Source of the DNA: Bacteroidales bacterium
Lineage (GTDB): Bacteria > Bacteroidota > Bacteroidia > Bacteroidales > BM520
Assembly (NCBI GenBank): GCA_016285515.1
Contig: JAEEQW010000017.1
Coordinates: 1 to 51,347, forward strand
Reading direction: 5' to 3'
Length of the DNA stretch: 51,347 bases
The translations under genes were made by a program, and so were the position numbers. Shown piece after piece: positions 1 to 7,706 of this stretch (positions are counted from its first letter, which is position 1; the number at the start of each line of letters is the position of its first letter). Below the pieces are notes generated by a model, which was not told the DNA's origin, ran no database searches, and saw only the letters and a list, made by a program, of their open reading frames with translations.

Positions 1-2211
1 CCTTCCGAACTTTTCACCGTGACCGAGGACGCAAGTTATGTGGCAAATTTCGAGTTGAACAGCTACACCATCACAGCAACTGCCTACCCGACAGATGGCG
101 GTACTGTGACCGGAACAGGCACATACAACCATGGTGCGACAGCAACATTGACCGCAACTGCAAACACCGGCTACACCTTTATCAACTGGACAAAGAACGG
201 CACGGTCGTCTCAACCAATCTAGCCTACAGTTTCACAGTGACTGAGGACGCAAGTTTTGTGGCCAACTTTGAACTGAACAGCTACACCATCACAGCCACC
301 GCCAATCCGGTTGAAGGAGGTAGTGTAACCGGAGCAGGCACCTACAACCACGGCGCGACAGCAATATTGACAGCCACTGCCAACACCGGCTACACCTTCA
401 TAAACTGGACTAATAACGGCACTGTCGTCTCAACCAATCCAGCCTACAGTTTCACTGTGACTGAAGACGCAAGTTTTGTGGCCAACTTTGAGTTGAACAG
501 CTACACCATCACAGCCACTGCCAATCCGACAGAAGGTGGCACTGTGACCGGTGCAGGCACATACAACCACGGCGCAACAGCAACGATTGTTGCAATTGCC
601 AATGTTGGGTACACATTCATCAACTGGATGAAGAACGGCACTGTGGTCTCGACCAATCCGACATACAGTTTCATAGTGACTGAGAACACAAGTTATGTGG
701 CCAACTTTGAGCTGAACAGTTACACTATCACAGCCACGGCAAACCCGATAGAAGGTGGTACTGTGACCGGAGCAGGCACCTACAACCACGGTGCGACAGC
801 AACCCTGATGTCCACCGCCAACTCCGGCTACAACTTCATCAACTGGACAAAGAACGGCACAGTCGTCTCGACCAATCCGACATACAGTTTCACCGTGACC
901 GAGGACGCAAGCTATGTGGCCAACTTTGAGTTGAACAGCTACACCATTTCCGTATCGGCCAACCCGAGCAACGGTGGCAGCATAAGCGGAGGAGGCAATT
1001 ATAATTATGGCGCTACCTGCACCTTGACAGCCATAACCAACGAGGGCTACACGTTCTTATATTGGACAGAAAATGAAACAGTAGTTTCAACTGATGCAAC
1101 GTTTTCATTTGTCGTTACAGTAGAACGCAACCTCGTTGCCAACTTCACAATCAACACATACAATGTGACAGTAGCAGCAAATCCGTCTGAAGGTGGTATA
1201 GTTACAGGGGCAGGCACTTACGACTATGGCACTTCAGTAACTGTTGCTGCGACTGTTAATGTTGGTTACACATTCAATAACTGGACTGAAGATGGTCAAG
1301 TGGTTTCCACAGATGAATCCTATACTTTCACTATCACCAATGACCATGATTTTGTTGCCAACTTCACAATCAACACCTATAATGTGACAGTAGTTGCCAA
1401 CCCAGTTGAAGGCGGTACAGTCACGGGCGCTGGAACTTACGACTACGGCAGCACCTGCACCTTGACAGCCACAGCCAACACCGGCTACACATTCATCAAC
1501 TGGACAAAGCACGGCAGAGTCGTCTCGACCAATTCCACATACAGTTTCACCGTGACTAGGAACGCAAGTTATGTGGCCAACTTTGAGTTAAACATCTATA
1601 CCCTCACTGTCACTGCCAATCCTGTTGAAGGTGGTACTATGACAGGAGCAGGCACCTACAACCACGGCACTTCAGTAACTATTGCTGCAACTGCTAATGT
1701 TGGTTATTCTTTCAATAACTGGACTGAAGATGGCATAATAGTTTCTACAGATGAATCCTATACTTTCACAATCACCGATGACCATGATTTCATCGCCAAT
1801 TTTACATTAAACACTTACGATGTGACAGTAGCTGCCAATCCGGTTGAAGGCGGTACAGTTACAGGCGGAGGAACTTACGACCATGGCAGCACCTGCACCT
1901 TGACAGCCATAGCCAATACCGGCTACGCATTCATCAAGTGGACAAAAGACGGCACAGTCGTCTCGACCAACCCGACCTATAGTTTCACCGTGACCGAAGA
2001 CGTTGACTTAGTGGTCAACTTTAAACTGCCTGGTGATGCCAATGGAGATGGAATAGTGGATGCTCTTGACATCGTTGTCATCGTTAATCATATCTTTGGT
2101 GCAACCCCTGAAGAATTTGTCTTTGACAACGCCGATGTAAACGGAGACGGAGTTGTCGATGCTTTGGATATTGTTATCATCGTTAATATTATATTCAGCA
2201 AAAAAAGTTAA
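1..2211 (+). CDS. Surface protein of InlB B-type repeats with C-terminal dockerin (5' partial)
   Basis: The reading frame is open from base 1, so the true start and signal peptide lie outside the window. The visible part holds nine complete 73-residue repeats (bases 58-2028), each of the pattern NxYT(I/V)TxxANPxEGGTVTGAGTY...GYTFxNW...VANF, which is the divergent InlB B-repeat / bacterial repeat (beta-grasp-like) family seen in secreted adhesins. It ends in a dockerin (about 2029-2211) with two calcium loops, DANGDGIVDALD and DVNGDGVVDALD. There is no T9SS-type C-terminal sorting domain. I infer an extracellular adhesin or scaffold protein held or assembled through its dockerin. The last repeat and dockerin are nearly identical in DNA to those of the next gene, which points to duplication or gene conversion. 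The binding target is unknown. Confidence 0.85.
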   Translation, partial: PSELFTVTEDASYVANFELNSYTITATAYPTDGGTVTGTGTYNHGATATLTATANTGYTFINWTKNGTVVSTNLAYSFTVTEDASFVANFELNSYTITATANPVEGGSVTGAGTYNHGATAILTATANTGYTFINWTNNGTVVSTNPAYSFTVTEDASFVANFELNSYTITATANPTEGGTVTGAGTYNHGATATIVAIANVGYTFINWMKNGTVVSTNPTYSFIVTENTSYVANFELNSYTITATANPIEGGTVTGAGTYNHGATATLMSTANSGYNFINWTKNGTVVSTNPTYSFTVTEDASYVANFELNSYTISVSANPSNGGSISGGGNYNYGATCTLTAITNEGYTFLYWTENETVVSTDATFSFVVTVERNLVANFTINTYNVTVAANPSEGGIVTGAGTYDYGTSVTVAATVNVGYTFNNWTEDGQVVSTDESYTFTITNDHDFVANFTINTYNVTVVANPVEGGTVTGAGTYDYGSTCTLTATANTGYTFINWTKHGRVVSTNSTYSFTVTRNASYVANFELNIYTLTVTANPVEGGTMTGAGTYNHGTSVTIAATANVGYSFNNWTEDGIIVSTDESYTFTITDDHDFIANFTLNTYDVTVAANPVEGGTVTGGGTYDHGSTCTLTAIANTGYAFIKWTKDGTVVSTNPTYSFTVTEDVDLVVNFKLPGDANGDGIVDALDIVVIVNHIFGATPEEFVFDNADVNGDGVVDALDIVIIVNIIFSKKS
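58..2028 (+). repeat. Nine tandem 219-bp repeats (InlB B-type units)
   Basis: Each unit is 73 codons. Units 1-4 (from 58) are closest to one another. Units 5-9 mix two subtypes, one with an NHGATATL core and one with an NYGATCTL or YGTSVTV core, so the array looks like a mosaic built by unequal exchange. Four related units recur in the gene at 2685-5630. Confidence 0.9.
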
Positions 2212-2316
2212 CAAGGCAGTCGAAGGACTCCTATAATCAAATATTGCTGTCCGCATGGGTTGGTCTTTGCGGCTCTTAATGTTTGGATCTAACAAAAACA
2301 CCATCACGAAGGTAGA

Positions 2317-2333
2317 GACGCATCGAATGCGTC
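2317..2333. repeat. Perfect palindromic stem-loop 1
   Basis: GACGCAT-CGA-ATGCGTC is a 7-bp stem with a 3-base loop, preceded by GTAGA. It resembles small intergenic palindromes of the GTAGAGACGCAT type that are scattered in many Bacteroidetes genomes. That comparison is from general knowledge. Confidence 0.65.
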
Positions 2334-2358
2334 CGCACGAAAATGGTTTCGTTATGGC

Positions 2359-2377
2359 GGACACACGCGGTGTGTCC
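2359..2377. repeat. Perfect palindromic stem-loop 2
   Basis: GGACACAC-GCG-GTGTGTCC is an 8-bp stem with a 3-base loop, 25 bases after stem-loop 1. The design is the same but the sequence differs. There is no T-run after it, so it is not an obvious terminator. Confidence 0.65.
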
Positions 2378-2450
2378 CCACAGGATTATTCATTACGTAA
2401 TGATTTCACTGGATTCACCGTAACCGCCCTTAATAAGTGTAAGGTGAGTG

Positions 2451-2500
2451 TCAATATCTTTCATAGTCTTCATTGCTTTCAATCCTTGGCACATCGTCCA
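2451..2500 (-). pseudogene. Relic of a higBA toxin-antitoxin pair
   Basis: Bases 2451-2477 match 26 of 27 bases of 6075-6101, the start region of the intact higA; on the minus strand they read MKTMKDID against MNTMKDID. The adjoining 2477-2500 matches about 20 of 24 bases of 6274-6297, inside higB, and encodes DVPRIE against DAPRIE. The order is the same as in the intact pair, but what lies between (equivalent to 6102-6273) is deleted, and the rest of both genes is missing or unrecognisable. Confidence 0.55.
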
Positions 2501-2595
2501 TTATGCAGGTCGATCGAGAACATCGTATTCTCATGCCGAAGCTCAAAAAAAACACTTTTGGCGTCATTTCGGCTACGGATTTAAATATTATTTGT

Positions 2596-2603
2596 TACCT
2601 TTG
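2596..2603 (+). promoter_or_regulatory. -7 promoter element TACCTTTG
   Basis: It fits the Bacteroidetes TAnnTTTG -7 consensus exactly and lies about 80 bases before the ATG at 2685. No clear -33 TTTG is seen at the expected spacing. Confidence 0.5.
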
Positions 2604-2684
2604 TAACCGATAACAAACACGTTTTTTATTGCCTTTCCAGGAGTAAAAAAATAAAGAAAACACAATCATTAAATATACAACAAA

Positions 2685-5630
2685 ATGAGATTAAATAATA
2701 TACAACTGAAAAGAGCGGTGAGTGTCGTCCTGTTTTTCATGCTGTTGAGTGCAGTGGGGTTGACGAAAGCTTTGGGGTTCACTGTGGACAACCTCAACTA
2801 CTCAGTTAATGCTGATGGAGTTTCAGTAACAGTAATCGGCCACGTAGATGGCACGGCGGCCACCGGTGAACTTGTGATTCCCGAAACGATTACTTACAAC
2901 GAATCGACTTACTCTGTCACCGCAATTGGCGAATATTCCTTCTACTACTGCACTGAATTCACAGGGAACTTGGTTATCCCTAATTCCGTATTAGTAATAG
3001 GTGATGACGCCTTCTCCGGCTGCTCTGGATTCACTGGGAACTTGACCATTGGCAGCTCCGTGACCTCAATAGGCCATTATGCCTTCAAGAACTGCACTGG
3101 ATTCACTAGGAACTTGGTTATCCCTAATTCCGTGACCACAATCGGCGTTGAAGCCTTCCGGAACTGCACTGGATTCACTGGGGACTTGGTTATACCGAAT
3201 TCCGTGACATCAATAGGCTATTACGCCTTCTACCAATGCACAGGTTTCGCTGGGAACTTGGTTATCCCCAATTCCGTGACATCAATAGGCAGTGGTGCCT
3301 TCTCCGGCTGCTCTGGATTCACTGGAAACTTGGTTATCCCCAATTCCGTGACAGAAATTAGCGACTGGACCTTCGCCGGCTGCTCTGGACTCACAGGGAA
3401 CTTGGTTATTCCCAATTTAGTGACCACAATAGGCAGTTATGCCTTCACCGGCTGCTATGGATTCACTGGGAACTTGACCATTGGCAGCTCCGTGACAGCA
3501 ATAGGCTCTGAAGCCTTCTCCCTCTGCTCTGGATTCACTGGAAACTTGGTTATCCCTAATTCCGTATTAGTAATAGGTGAGGGCGCCTTCCACGGATGCA
3601 CGGGATTCACTGGGAGCCTGGTTATCCCCAATTCCGTGACAGAAATTGGCGACTGGGCCTTCGCCGGTTGCTCTAGATTCACTGGAAACTTGGTTATCCC
3701 CAATTCCATGACATCAATAGGAGAACACACCTTCCAAAGTTGCTCTGGATTCACTGGGAGCCTGGTTATCCCCAATTCCGTGACAACAATCGGCTATAGT
3801 GCCTTCGAATACTGCAATGGATTCACTGGGAACTTGGTTATCCCCAATTCCGTGACCTCAATAGGCTATAGTGCCTTCGAATACTGCAATGGATTCACTG
3901 GGAACTTGGTTATCCCCAATTCCGTGACCTCAATAGGCTATAGTGCCTTCTACGAATGCACTGGCTTTTCCTCTGTGGAGTACTATGCACCGAACTGTGC
4001 TGACGCATTATCATCATATCCTCCGTTCCAAAACTGTGGCGGCACGCTCACCATCGGCGAGAATGTGGAGCGCATTCCAGCCAATATGTTCCGTTCGGCA
4101 GCGTTCCCCCAAATTTTAAGCCAAGCTGAAATTCCACCAACCGTAGGAACAAATGCCTTTTATGGCATTGACCACGACATCCCAGTTTACGTGCCTTGTG
4201 GCACGTTGAGCGACTACCAAAATGCCAGGGGCTGGAACGAGTTCAACAACATATTCGAATGCATCTACACAGAGATTACGGCTACGGTCACACCAGCCAA
4301 CAGTGGTACAGTAACCGGGGCAGGCACCTACGAAATGGGTACCACCTGCACCTTGACAGCCATAGCCAACGAGGGCTACACCTTTATTAATTGGAAGGAA
4401 AACAGTGAGGTGGTTTCCACTGAGCTTGAATATTCATTCACCGTAACGGGCGACAGGGACCTGGTAGCCAACTTTGTGGATGGCTCACTGTGTAGCCTAA
4501 CCATTGAGATGTACGACTCCTACGGTGACGGATGGAACGGCAACAAACTGACCGTCAGCGACGACCTTGGCGGCTACAACGAAATCACCTTGAACAGCGG
4601 TTCATCGGGCAACACCACCCTGCTCGTACCCAACGGCAGCCATATCACCCTCGGCTGGATTATGGGCGACTATACTTCCGAGTGCAGCTTCAACATTCGC
4701 TACGCCAACGGCGACCTCATCTATCACGGCGAGGACATGAGTTCAGATTTTTCCTTTGAGTTCGACATGGTTTGCGTGGAAATGCCTGCCACGATGTTCA
4801 TCATCAGTGCCATTGCCGAACCAGTAGAGGGTGGCACAGTGAACGGTGCCGGCACTTACGAAATGGGTACCATCTGTACCTTGACAGCCATAAACAACGA
4901 GGGCTACACATTCTTATATTGGACAGAAGATGAAACAGTAGTTTCAACTGATGCAACGTTTTCATTTGTCGTTACTGTAGAACGCAACCTCGTTGCCAAT
5001 TTCACATTAAACACTTACGATGTGACAGTAACTGCCAATCCGATTGAAGGTGGTACAGTTACAGGCGAAGGCACTTACTACCACGGAGCGACAGCAACCC
5101 TAATGGCTACTGCTAATACCAGCTACACCTTCATCAACTGGACAAATAACGGCACAGCCGTATCAACCAACACGACCTACAGTTTCACCGTGACCGAAGA
5201 TGCAAGTTATGTGGCCAATTTTGAGTTGAACAGGTACACCATCACAGCCACTGCCAACCCGATAGAGGGCGGCAACGTTATCGGCACAGGCACCTACAAC
5301 CACGGTGCAACAGCAACCCTGATGGCCGCTGCCAATACCGGCTACGCATTCATCAAGTGGACAAAAGACGGCACTGTCGTCTCGACCAACCCGACCTATA
5401 GTTTCACCGTGACCGAAGATGTTGACTTAGTGGCCAACTTTAAACTGCCTGGTGATGCCAATGGAGATGGAATAGTGGATGCACTTGACATCGTAGTCAT
5501 CGTCAATCATATCTTTGGTTTACCCACCGAAGTATTTATCTTTGACAATGCCGATGTAAACGGAGACGGAGTTGTCGATGCTTTGGATATTGTTATCATC
5601 GTTAATATTATTTTCAGCAAAAATAGCTAA
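2685..5630 (+). CDS. BspA-type leucine-rich repeat surface protein with InlB repeats and dockerin
   Basis: A 981-residue exported protein. Residues 1-30 form a signal peptide with a hydrophobic core (VLFFMLLSAVGL). Residues 92-427 hold fourteen 24-residue BspA/LRR_5 repeats of the form FTGNLVIPNSVTSIGxxAFxxC, and less regular LRR continues to about 520. Next come one InlB B-type repeat (about 529-600), a DSYGDGWNGN domain of the sort common in Bacteroidetes secreted proteins (604-697), three more InlB repeats (704-921) and a dockerin (922-981) with loops DANGDGIVDALD and DVNGDGVVDALD. There is no T9SS sorting domain. BspA-like proteins are cell-surface binders of host matrix or other bacteria; that role is inferred here. 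The ATG at 2685 is the only start that gives the signal peptide. Confidence 0.88.
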   Translation: MRLNNIQLKRAVSVVLFFMLLSAVGLTKALGFTVDNLNYSVNADGVSVTVIGHVDGTAATGELVIPETITYNESTYSVTAIGEYSFYYCTEFTGNLVIPNSVLVIGDDAFSGCSGFTGNLTIGSSVTSIGHYAFKNCTGFTRNLVIPNSVTTIGVEAFRNCTGFTGDLVIPNSVTSIGYYAFYQCTGFAGNLVIPNSVTSIGSGAFSGCSGFTGNLVIPNSVTEISDWTFAGCSGLTGNLVIPNLVTTIGSYAFTGCYGFTGNLTIGSSVTAIGSEAFSLCSGFTGNLVIPNSVLVIGEGAFHGCTGFTGSLVIPNSVTEIGDWAFAGCSRFTGNLVIPNSMTSIGEHTFQSCSGFTGSLVIPNSVTTIGYSAFEYCNGFTGNLVIPNSVTSIGYSAFEYCNGFTGNLVIPNSVTSIGYSAFYECTGFSSVEYYAPNCADALSSYPPFQNCGGTLTIGENVERIPANMFRSAAFPQILSQAEIPPTVGTNAFYGIDHDIPVYVPCGTLSDYQNARGWNEFNNIFECIYTEITATVTPANSGTVTGAGTYEMGTTCTLTAIANEGYTFINWKENSEVVSTELEYSFTVTGDRDLVANFVDGSLCSLTIEMYDSYGDGWNGNKLTVSDDLGGYNEITLNSGSSGNTTLLVPNGSHITLGWIMGDYTSECSFNIRYANGDLIYHGEDMSSDFSFEFDMVCVEMPATMFIISAIAEPVEGGTVNGAGTYEMGTICTLTAINNEGYTFLYWTEDETVVSTDATFSFVVTVERNLVANFTLNTYDVTVTANPIEGGTVTGEGTYYHGATATLMATANTSYTFINWTNNGTAVSTNTTYSFTVTEDASYVANFELNRYTITATANPIEGGNVIGTGTYNHGATATLMAAANTGYAFIKWTKDGTVVSTNPTYSFTVTEDVDLVANFKLPGDANGDGIVDALDIVVIVNHIFGLPTEVFIFDNADVNGDGVVDALDIVIIVNIIFSKNS
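2958..3965 (+). repeat. Fourteen tandem 72-bp LRR units
   Basis: Each unit is 24 codons. Neighbouring units share long identical stretches: the two around 3800-3940 are identical over more than one full period. This is a ready substrate for slipped-strand or recombinational change in copy number. Confidence 0.9.
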
Positions 5631-5690
5631 CAAGGCAGTCGAAGACCTCCTATAATCAAATAGAAGTACAGAGTAAACCCAATTATTACG

Positions 5691-5721
5691 AAAAAGGTGA
5701 CCAACGTGGTCACCCTTTTTT
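5691..5721. terminator. Bidirectional intrinsic terminator between the surface gene and higA
   Basis: GGTGACCA-ACG-TGGTCACC is an 8-bp stem (5696-5714), followed on plus by C and six T. On minus the same stem is followed by five T (from 5695 down to 5691). It lies between the convergent ends of the surface gene (5630) and higA (5753) and can serve both. Confidence 0.85.
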
Positions 5722-5752
5722 GCGCGCCTGTCACAAAATCCGACAAAACTGG

Positions 5753-6097
5753 TTAGAACGCCGCCACCATTTTCCTGATTTCGCGGATGTGGCGACTAAT
5801 CTTACTGTCGCTTCGGGCAACTTGAAGGTTATAGTCGGCTTGCATCTGAATCCACAATTGTGCATCAATGCCCAGAACGGCTTCCAAATACAAAGCGTAT
5901 TCTATTGACACAGGACGTTTGCCGTTGAGGATTTCGTTTAAAACAGAATACGAAACCCCCATTTGCTGCGCCAATTGTTTCTGCGAAACACCCCTATATT
6001 CAATTTCCTCTTTAAGCAGCGTACCAGGATGCACTGGTTCCGATGGCATCATATTATTTGCGACCATCTGAGGATCAATATCTTTCATAGTATTCAT
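5753..6097 (-). CDS. higA: HigA-family antitoxin (XRE-type HTH)
   Basis: A 114-residue protein with the HigA signature VHPGTLLKEEIEYRGVSQ followed by a helix-turn-helix (QKQLAQQMGVSYSVLNEIL, about residues 39-57) and NGKRPVSIEYALYLEAVLG. HigA antitoxins bind and neutralise the HigB RNase and repress the operon. The gene lies 6 bases downstream of higB in the usual toxin-first order and ends at a bidirectional terminator. ATG at 6097; a second ATG three codons on is also possible. Confidence 0.9.
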   Translation of the reverse strand: MNTMKDIDPQMVANNMMPSEPVHPGTLLKEEIEYRGVSQKQLAQQMGVSYSVLNEILNGKRPVSIEYALYLEAVLGIDAQLWIQMQADYNLQVARSDSKISRHIREIRKMVAAF

Positions 6098-6103
6098 TGC
6101 TCT

Positions 6104-6418
6104 TCATTTATTATGGTTTGACAATTCCAAAACATTGCAAATAGTCACCAAAGGTTCTTTGTCCGTATTTACCGTGAACTCTATCCGATATTTATCGTTG
6201 ACACGTATCGAAGAGATACTGGTTTTGTCGCCGCTCAACACCTCGTAATTCAGCGATTTAATCTGATAAAGTGTTTCAATCCTTGGAGCATCAACCAAGA
6301 TTTTGATCCTTTGTTGATACCTTTTGACAACATCTGGCTGAAACCAATGTTTCTTGTCACAGGTCTTACCTTGGGTGTATAATTCTTTCAAATATGTCTT
6401 CTCAAAAATGACTTTCAC
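6104..6418 (-). CDS. higB: HigB-family toxin (RelE/ParE-like mRNA interferase)
   Basis: About 104 residues, beginning VKVIFEKTYLKELYTQGK, with the family features DAPRIETLYQIKSLNYEVLSGDK and the C-terminal strand RIEFTV near TICNVLELSNH. HigB toxins cleave mRNA at the ribosome. The frame stays open to 6433, but a perfect -7 element (6423-6430) sits inside that extension, so translation should start at the GTG at 6418. That start also matches the usual MKVIFxKxYL beginning of the family. It is partnered with the higA that follows. A decayed copy of the pair lies at 2451-2500. Confidence 0.85.
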   Translation of the reverse strand: MKVIFEKTYLKELYTQGKTCDKKHWFQPDVVKRYQQRIKILVDAPRIETLYQIKSLNYEVLSGDKTSISSIRVNDKYRIEFTVNTDKEPLVTICNVLELSNHNK

Positions 6419-6422
6419 GTTG

Positions 6423-6456
6423 CAAATATACACATTACATTTAAATAATTCGCAAA
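6423..6456 (-). promoter_or_regulatory. higBA promoter (-33 TTTG, -7 TATATTTG)
   Basis: On minus, TTTG (6453-6456) and TATATTTG (6423-6430) are 22 bases apart, a good fit to the Bacteroidetes promoter. Only four bases (CAAC) separate the -7 element from the GTG start, so the transcript should be leaderless or nearly so. Confidence 0.7.
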
Positions 6457-6515
6457 ATGTCGAATTGTTTTTCTAAAAAAGAATGTTGCTGAGAACGCCC
6501 ACGCCGAATGCATCG

Positions 6516-7631
6516 CTAATTGCCGATAATCTCACATAACTTCTCGCCGTTGCGCACATCATCATACAGGTCGGAAAGAATTGCGGAACGCTTTTCTATC
6601 TTGCTTCTGTCGAAATCAGTGTTGAACAACTGCATTATCTTAGCCTTCATTTCCTCCTTAGTGTCAGCTATTTCACAGACTTCACCCAATCCTGTCCCCG
6701 AAACCATCTTGGAGTTGACGAGGACATGCCTGCCCCGATAAAGCACATTCAGCAATTTCAACTTCAGTCCGGTTGCCTGGGCAGTATAAAGTATGTTTAT
6801 CTGAGCATCCGAAATCAACTGATGCATCTTTTCATCGTCCGGACTGTCAATTATCAAAATGTTGGAGTATTTTTTTGCCGCATTCACTATCAATGCATCA
6901 GGATTCAATCCAGCAATGACAAAAGGTATGTCCAGTCCGCCCAAACAATCAATAAGATAAAGGGCTGCCAACACATTCTCCTCCACGGAAAGATTGCCAT
7001 GATAAAGGATATAATCGCCCCTACCCTCCTTCGAAACCACTTCGCTGTTGCCATGAAAACTCGGCAGATATATCACCTTATTGCCAGGGAATTTCCTCTG
7101 AAGATATTCCGTATCACTCTTGGAAACAGCAATAATACAGTCGGCATGGCGGATTTGCTTCTGATACAACCTGAGTTTCAGACTTTCAAGAAGATAAAAT
7201 GTCTTCTTTCGGATGTTATTTGTCGATTTGAAAAGATGGTAATAATATTCGTGTTCTATATTACTTTCACGATATATTTTAAGCCTGTTTCTAAGTCGCT
7301 CATCATCAAGGTAATAACAACAATGAAGACCCTCAAATATAATCGGATAGTCATCTTTCAGGAGATCATCAACGAGTTCCGGGGAAATTCTGCTCTGTAC
7401 AATATAAGGCCGCAGTCGCAAAGTGCTGGTGAAACCGGTATTGCGTCTGTAATACTTCACTGAGACACAAAACTTATCCAGTTCATGGTCAGGTTGCCTG
7501 TCATACTGAAAACAATGCAGATAGATTTTAACGCCGGCTGAATGCAGGGCCTTCAGCTTATAGAACACATCAATGACCCCGCCGAAATTAGCCGGAAGCG
7601 GAATGGAGAACGACACTATATGCACTGACAA
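6516..7631 (-). CDS. Glycosyltransferase, family 4-like
   Basis: About 371 residues. The N-terminal Rossmann half begins VHIVSFSIPLPANFGGVIDVFYK, and the C-terminal half has DYILYHGNLSVEENVLA, VIAGLNPD and a nucleotide-sugar end region (TGLKLKLLNVLYRGRHVLVN) as in GT4/GT1 retaining transferases. It probably adds a sugar to a cell-surface glycan or lipopolysaccharide. Donor and acceptor cannot be read from sequence. There is no ATG near the start. I chose the TTG at 7631, which places the protein start two residues before HIVSF; TTG 7643 and GTG 7625 are alternatives. It is divergent from murB across a 63-76 bp promoter region. Confidence 0.8.
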   Translation of the reverse strand: MSVHIVSFSIPLPANFGGVIDVFYKLKALHSAGVKIYLHCFQYDRQPDHELDKFCVSVKYYRRNTGFTSTLRLRPYIVQSRISPELVDDLLKDDYPIIFEGLHCCYYLDDERLRNRLKIYRESNIEHEYYYHLFKSTNNIRKKTFYLLESLKLRLYQKQIRHADCIIAVSKSDTEYLQRKFPGNKVIYLPSFHGNSEVVSKEGRGDYILYHGNLSVEENVLAALYLIDCLGGLDIPFVIAGLNPDALIVNAAKKYSNILIIDSPDDEKMHQLISDAQINILYTAQATGLKLKLLNVLYRGRHVLVNSKMVSGTGLGEVCEIADTKEEMKAKIMQLFNTDFDRSKIEKRSAILSDLYDDVRNGEKLCEIIGN

Positions 7632-7694
7632 ACTGTTATTCAAAACGGCTAAAAATTAGATTTGCGAAGATAGCATTTTTTTTGTGAAAAGAAT

Positions 7695-7702
7695 TATCTT
7701 TG
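7695..7702 (+). promoter_or_regulatory. murB -7 promoter element TATCTTTG
   Basis: A perfect TAnnTTTG match ending four bases before the murB ATG (TATCTTTG-CAGT-ATG), which predicts a leaderless murB transcript. Confidence 0.7.
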
Positions 7703-7706
7703 CAGT

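Larger units (their letters stand above)
2212..2684. other. 473-bp non-coding gap between the two surface-protein genes
   Basis: About the first 30 bases after the stop (2212-2241) repeat the sequence after the stop of the next gene (5631-5660). Two palindromic stem-loops follow (2317-2333 and 2359-2377), then a higBA relic (2451-2500) and the -7 element of the next gene (2596-2603). A 109-codon open frame at 2255-2584 crosses the palindromes and the relic and shows no protein-like features, so I do not call it a gene. Confidence 0.7.

Noticed and set aside
58..2028. Homology to Listeria internalin taken as evidence of invasion function
   Set aside because: InlB B-type repeats are widespread in secreted proteins of gut bacteria and do not by themselves imply invasion.
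2255..2584. 109-codon open frame in the gap between the surface genes
   Set aside because: It runs through the two palindromes and the higBA relic and gives no protein-like sequence.
2958..3965. Regular 72-bp repeats that could be taken for a CRISPR array
   Set aside because: The units are contiguous, with no unique spacers, and translate as LRR repeats in one frame.
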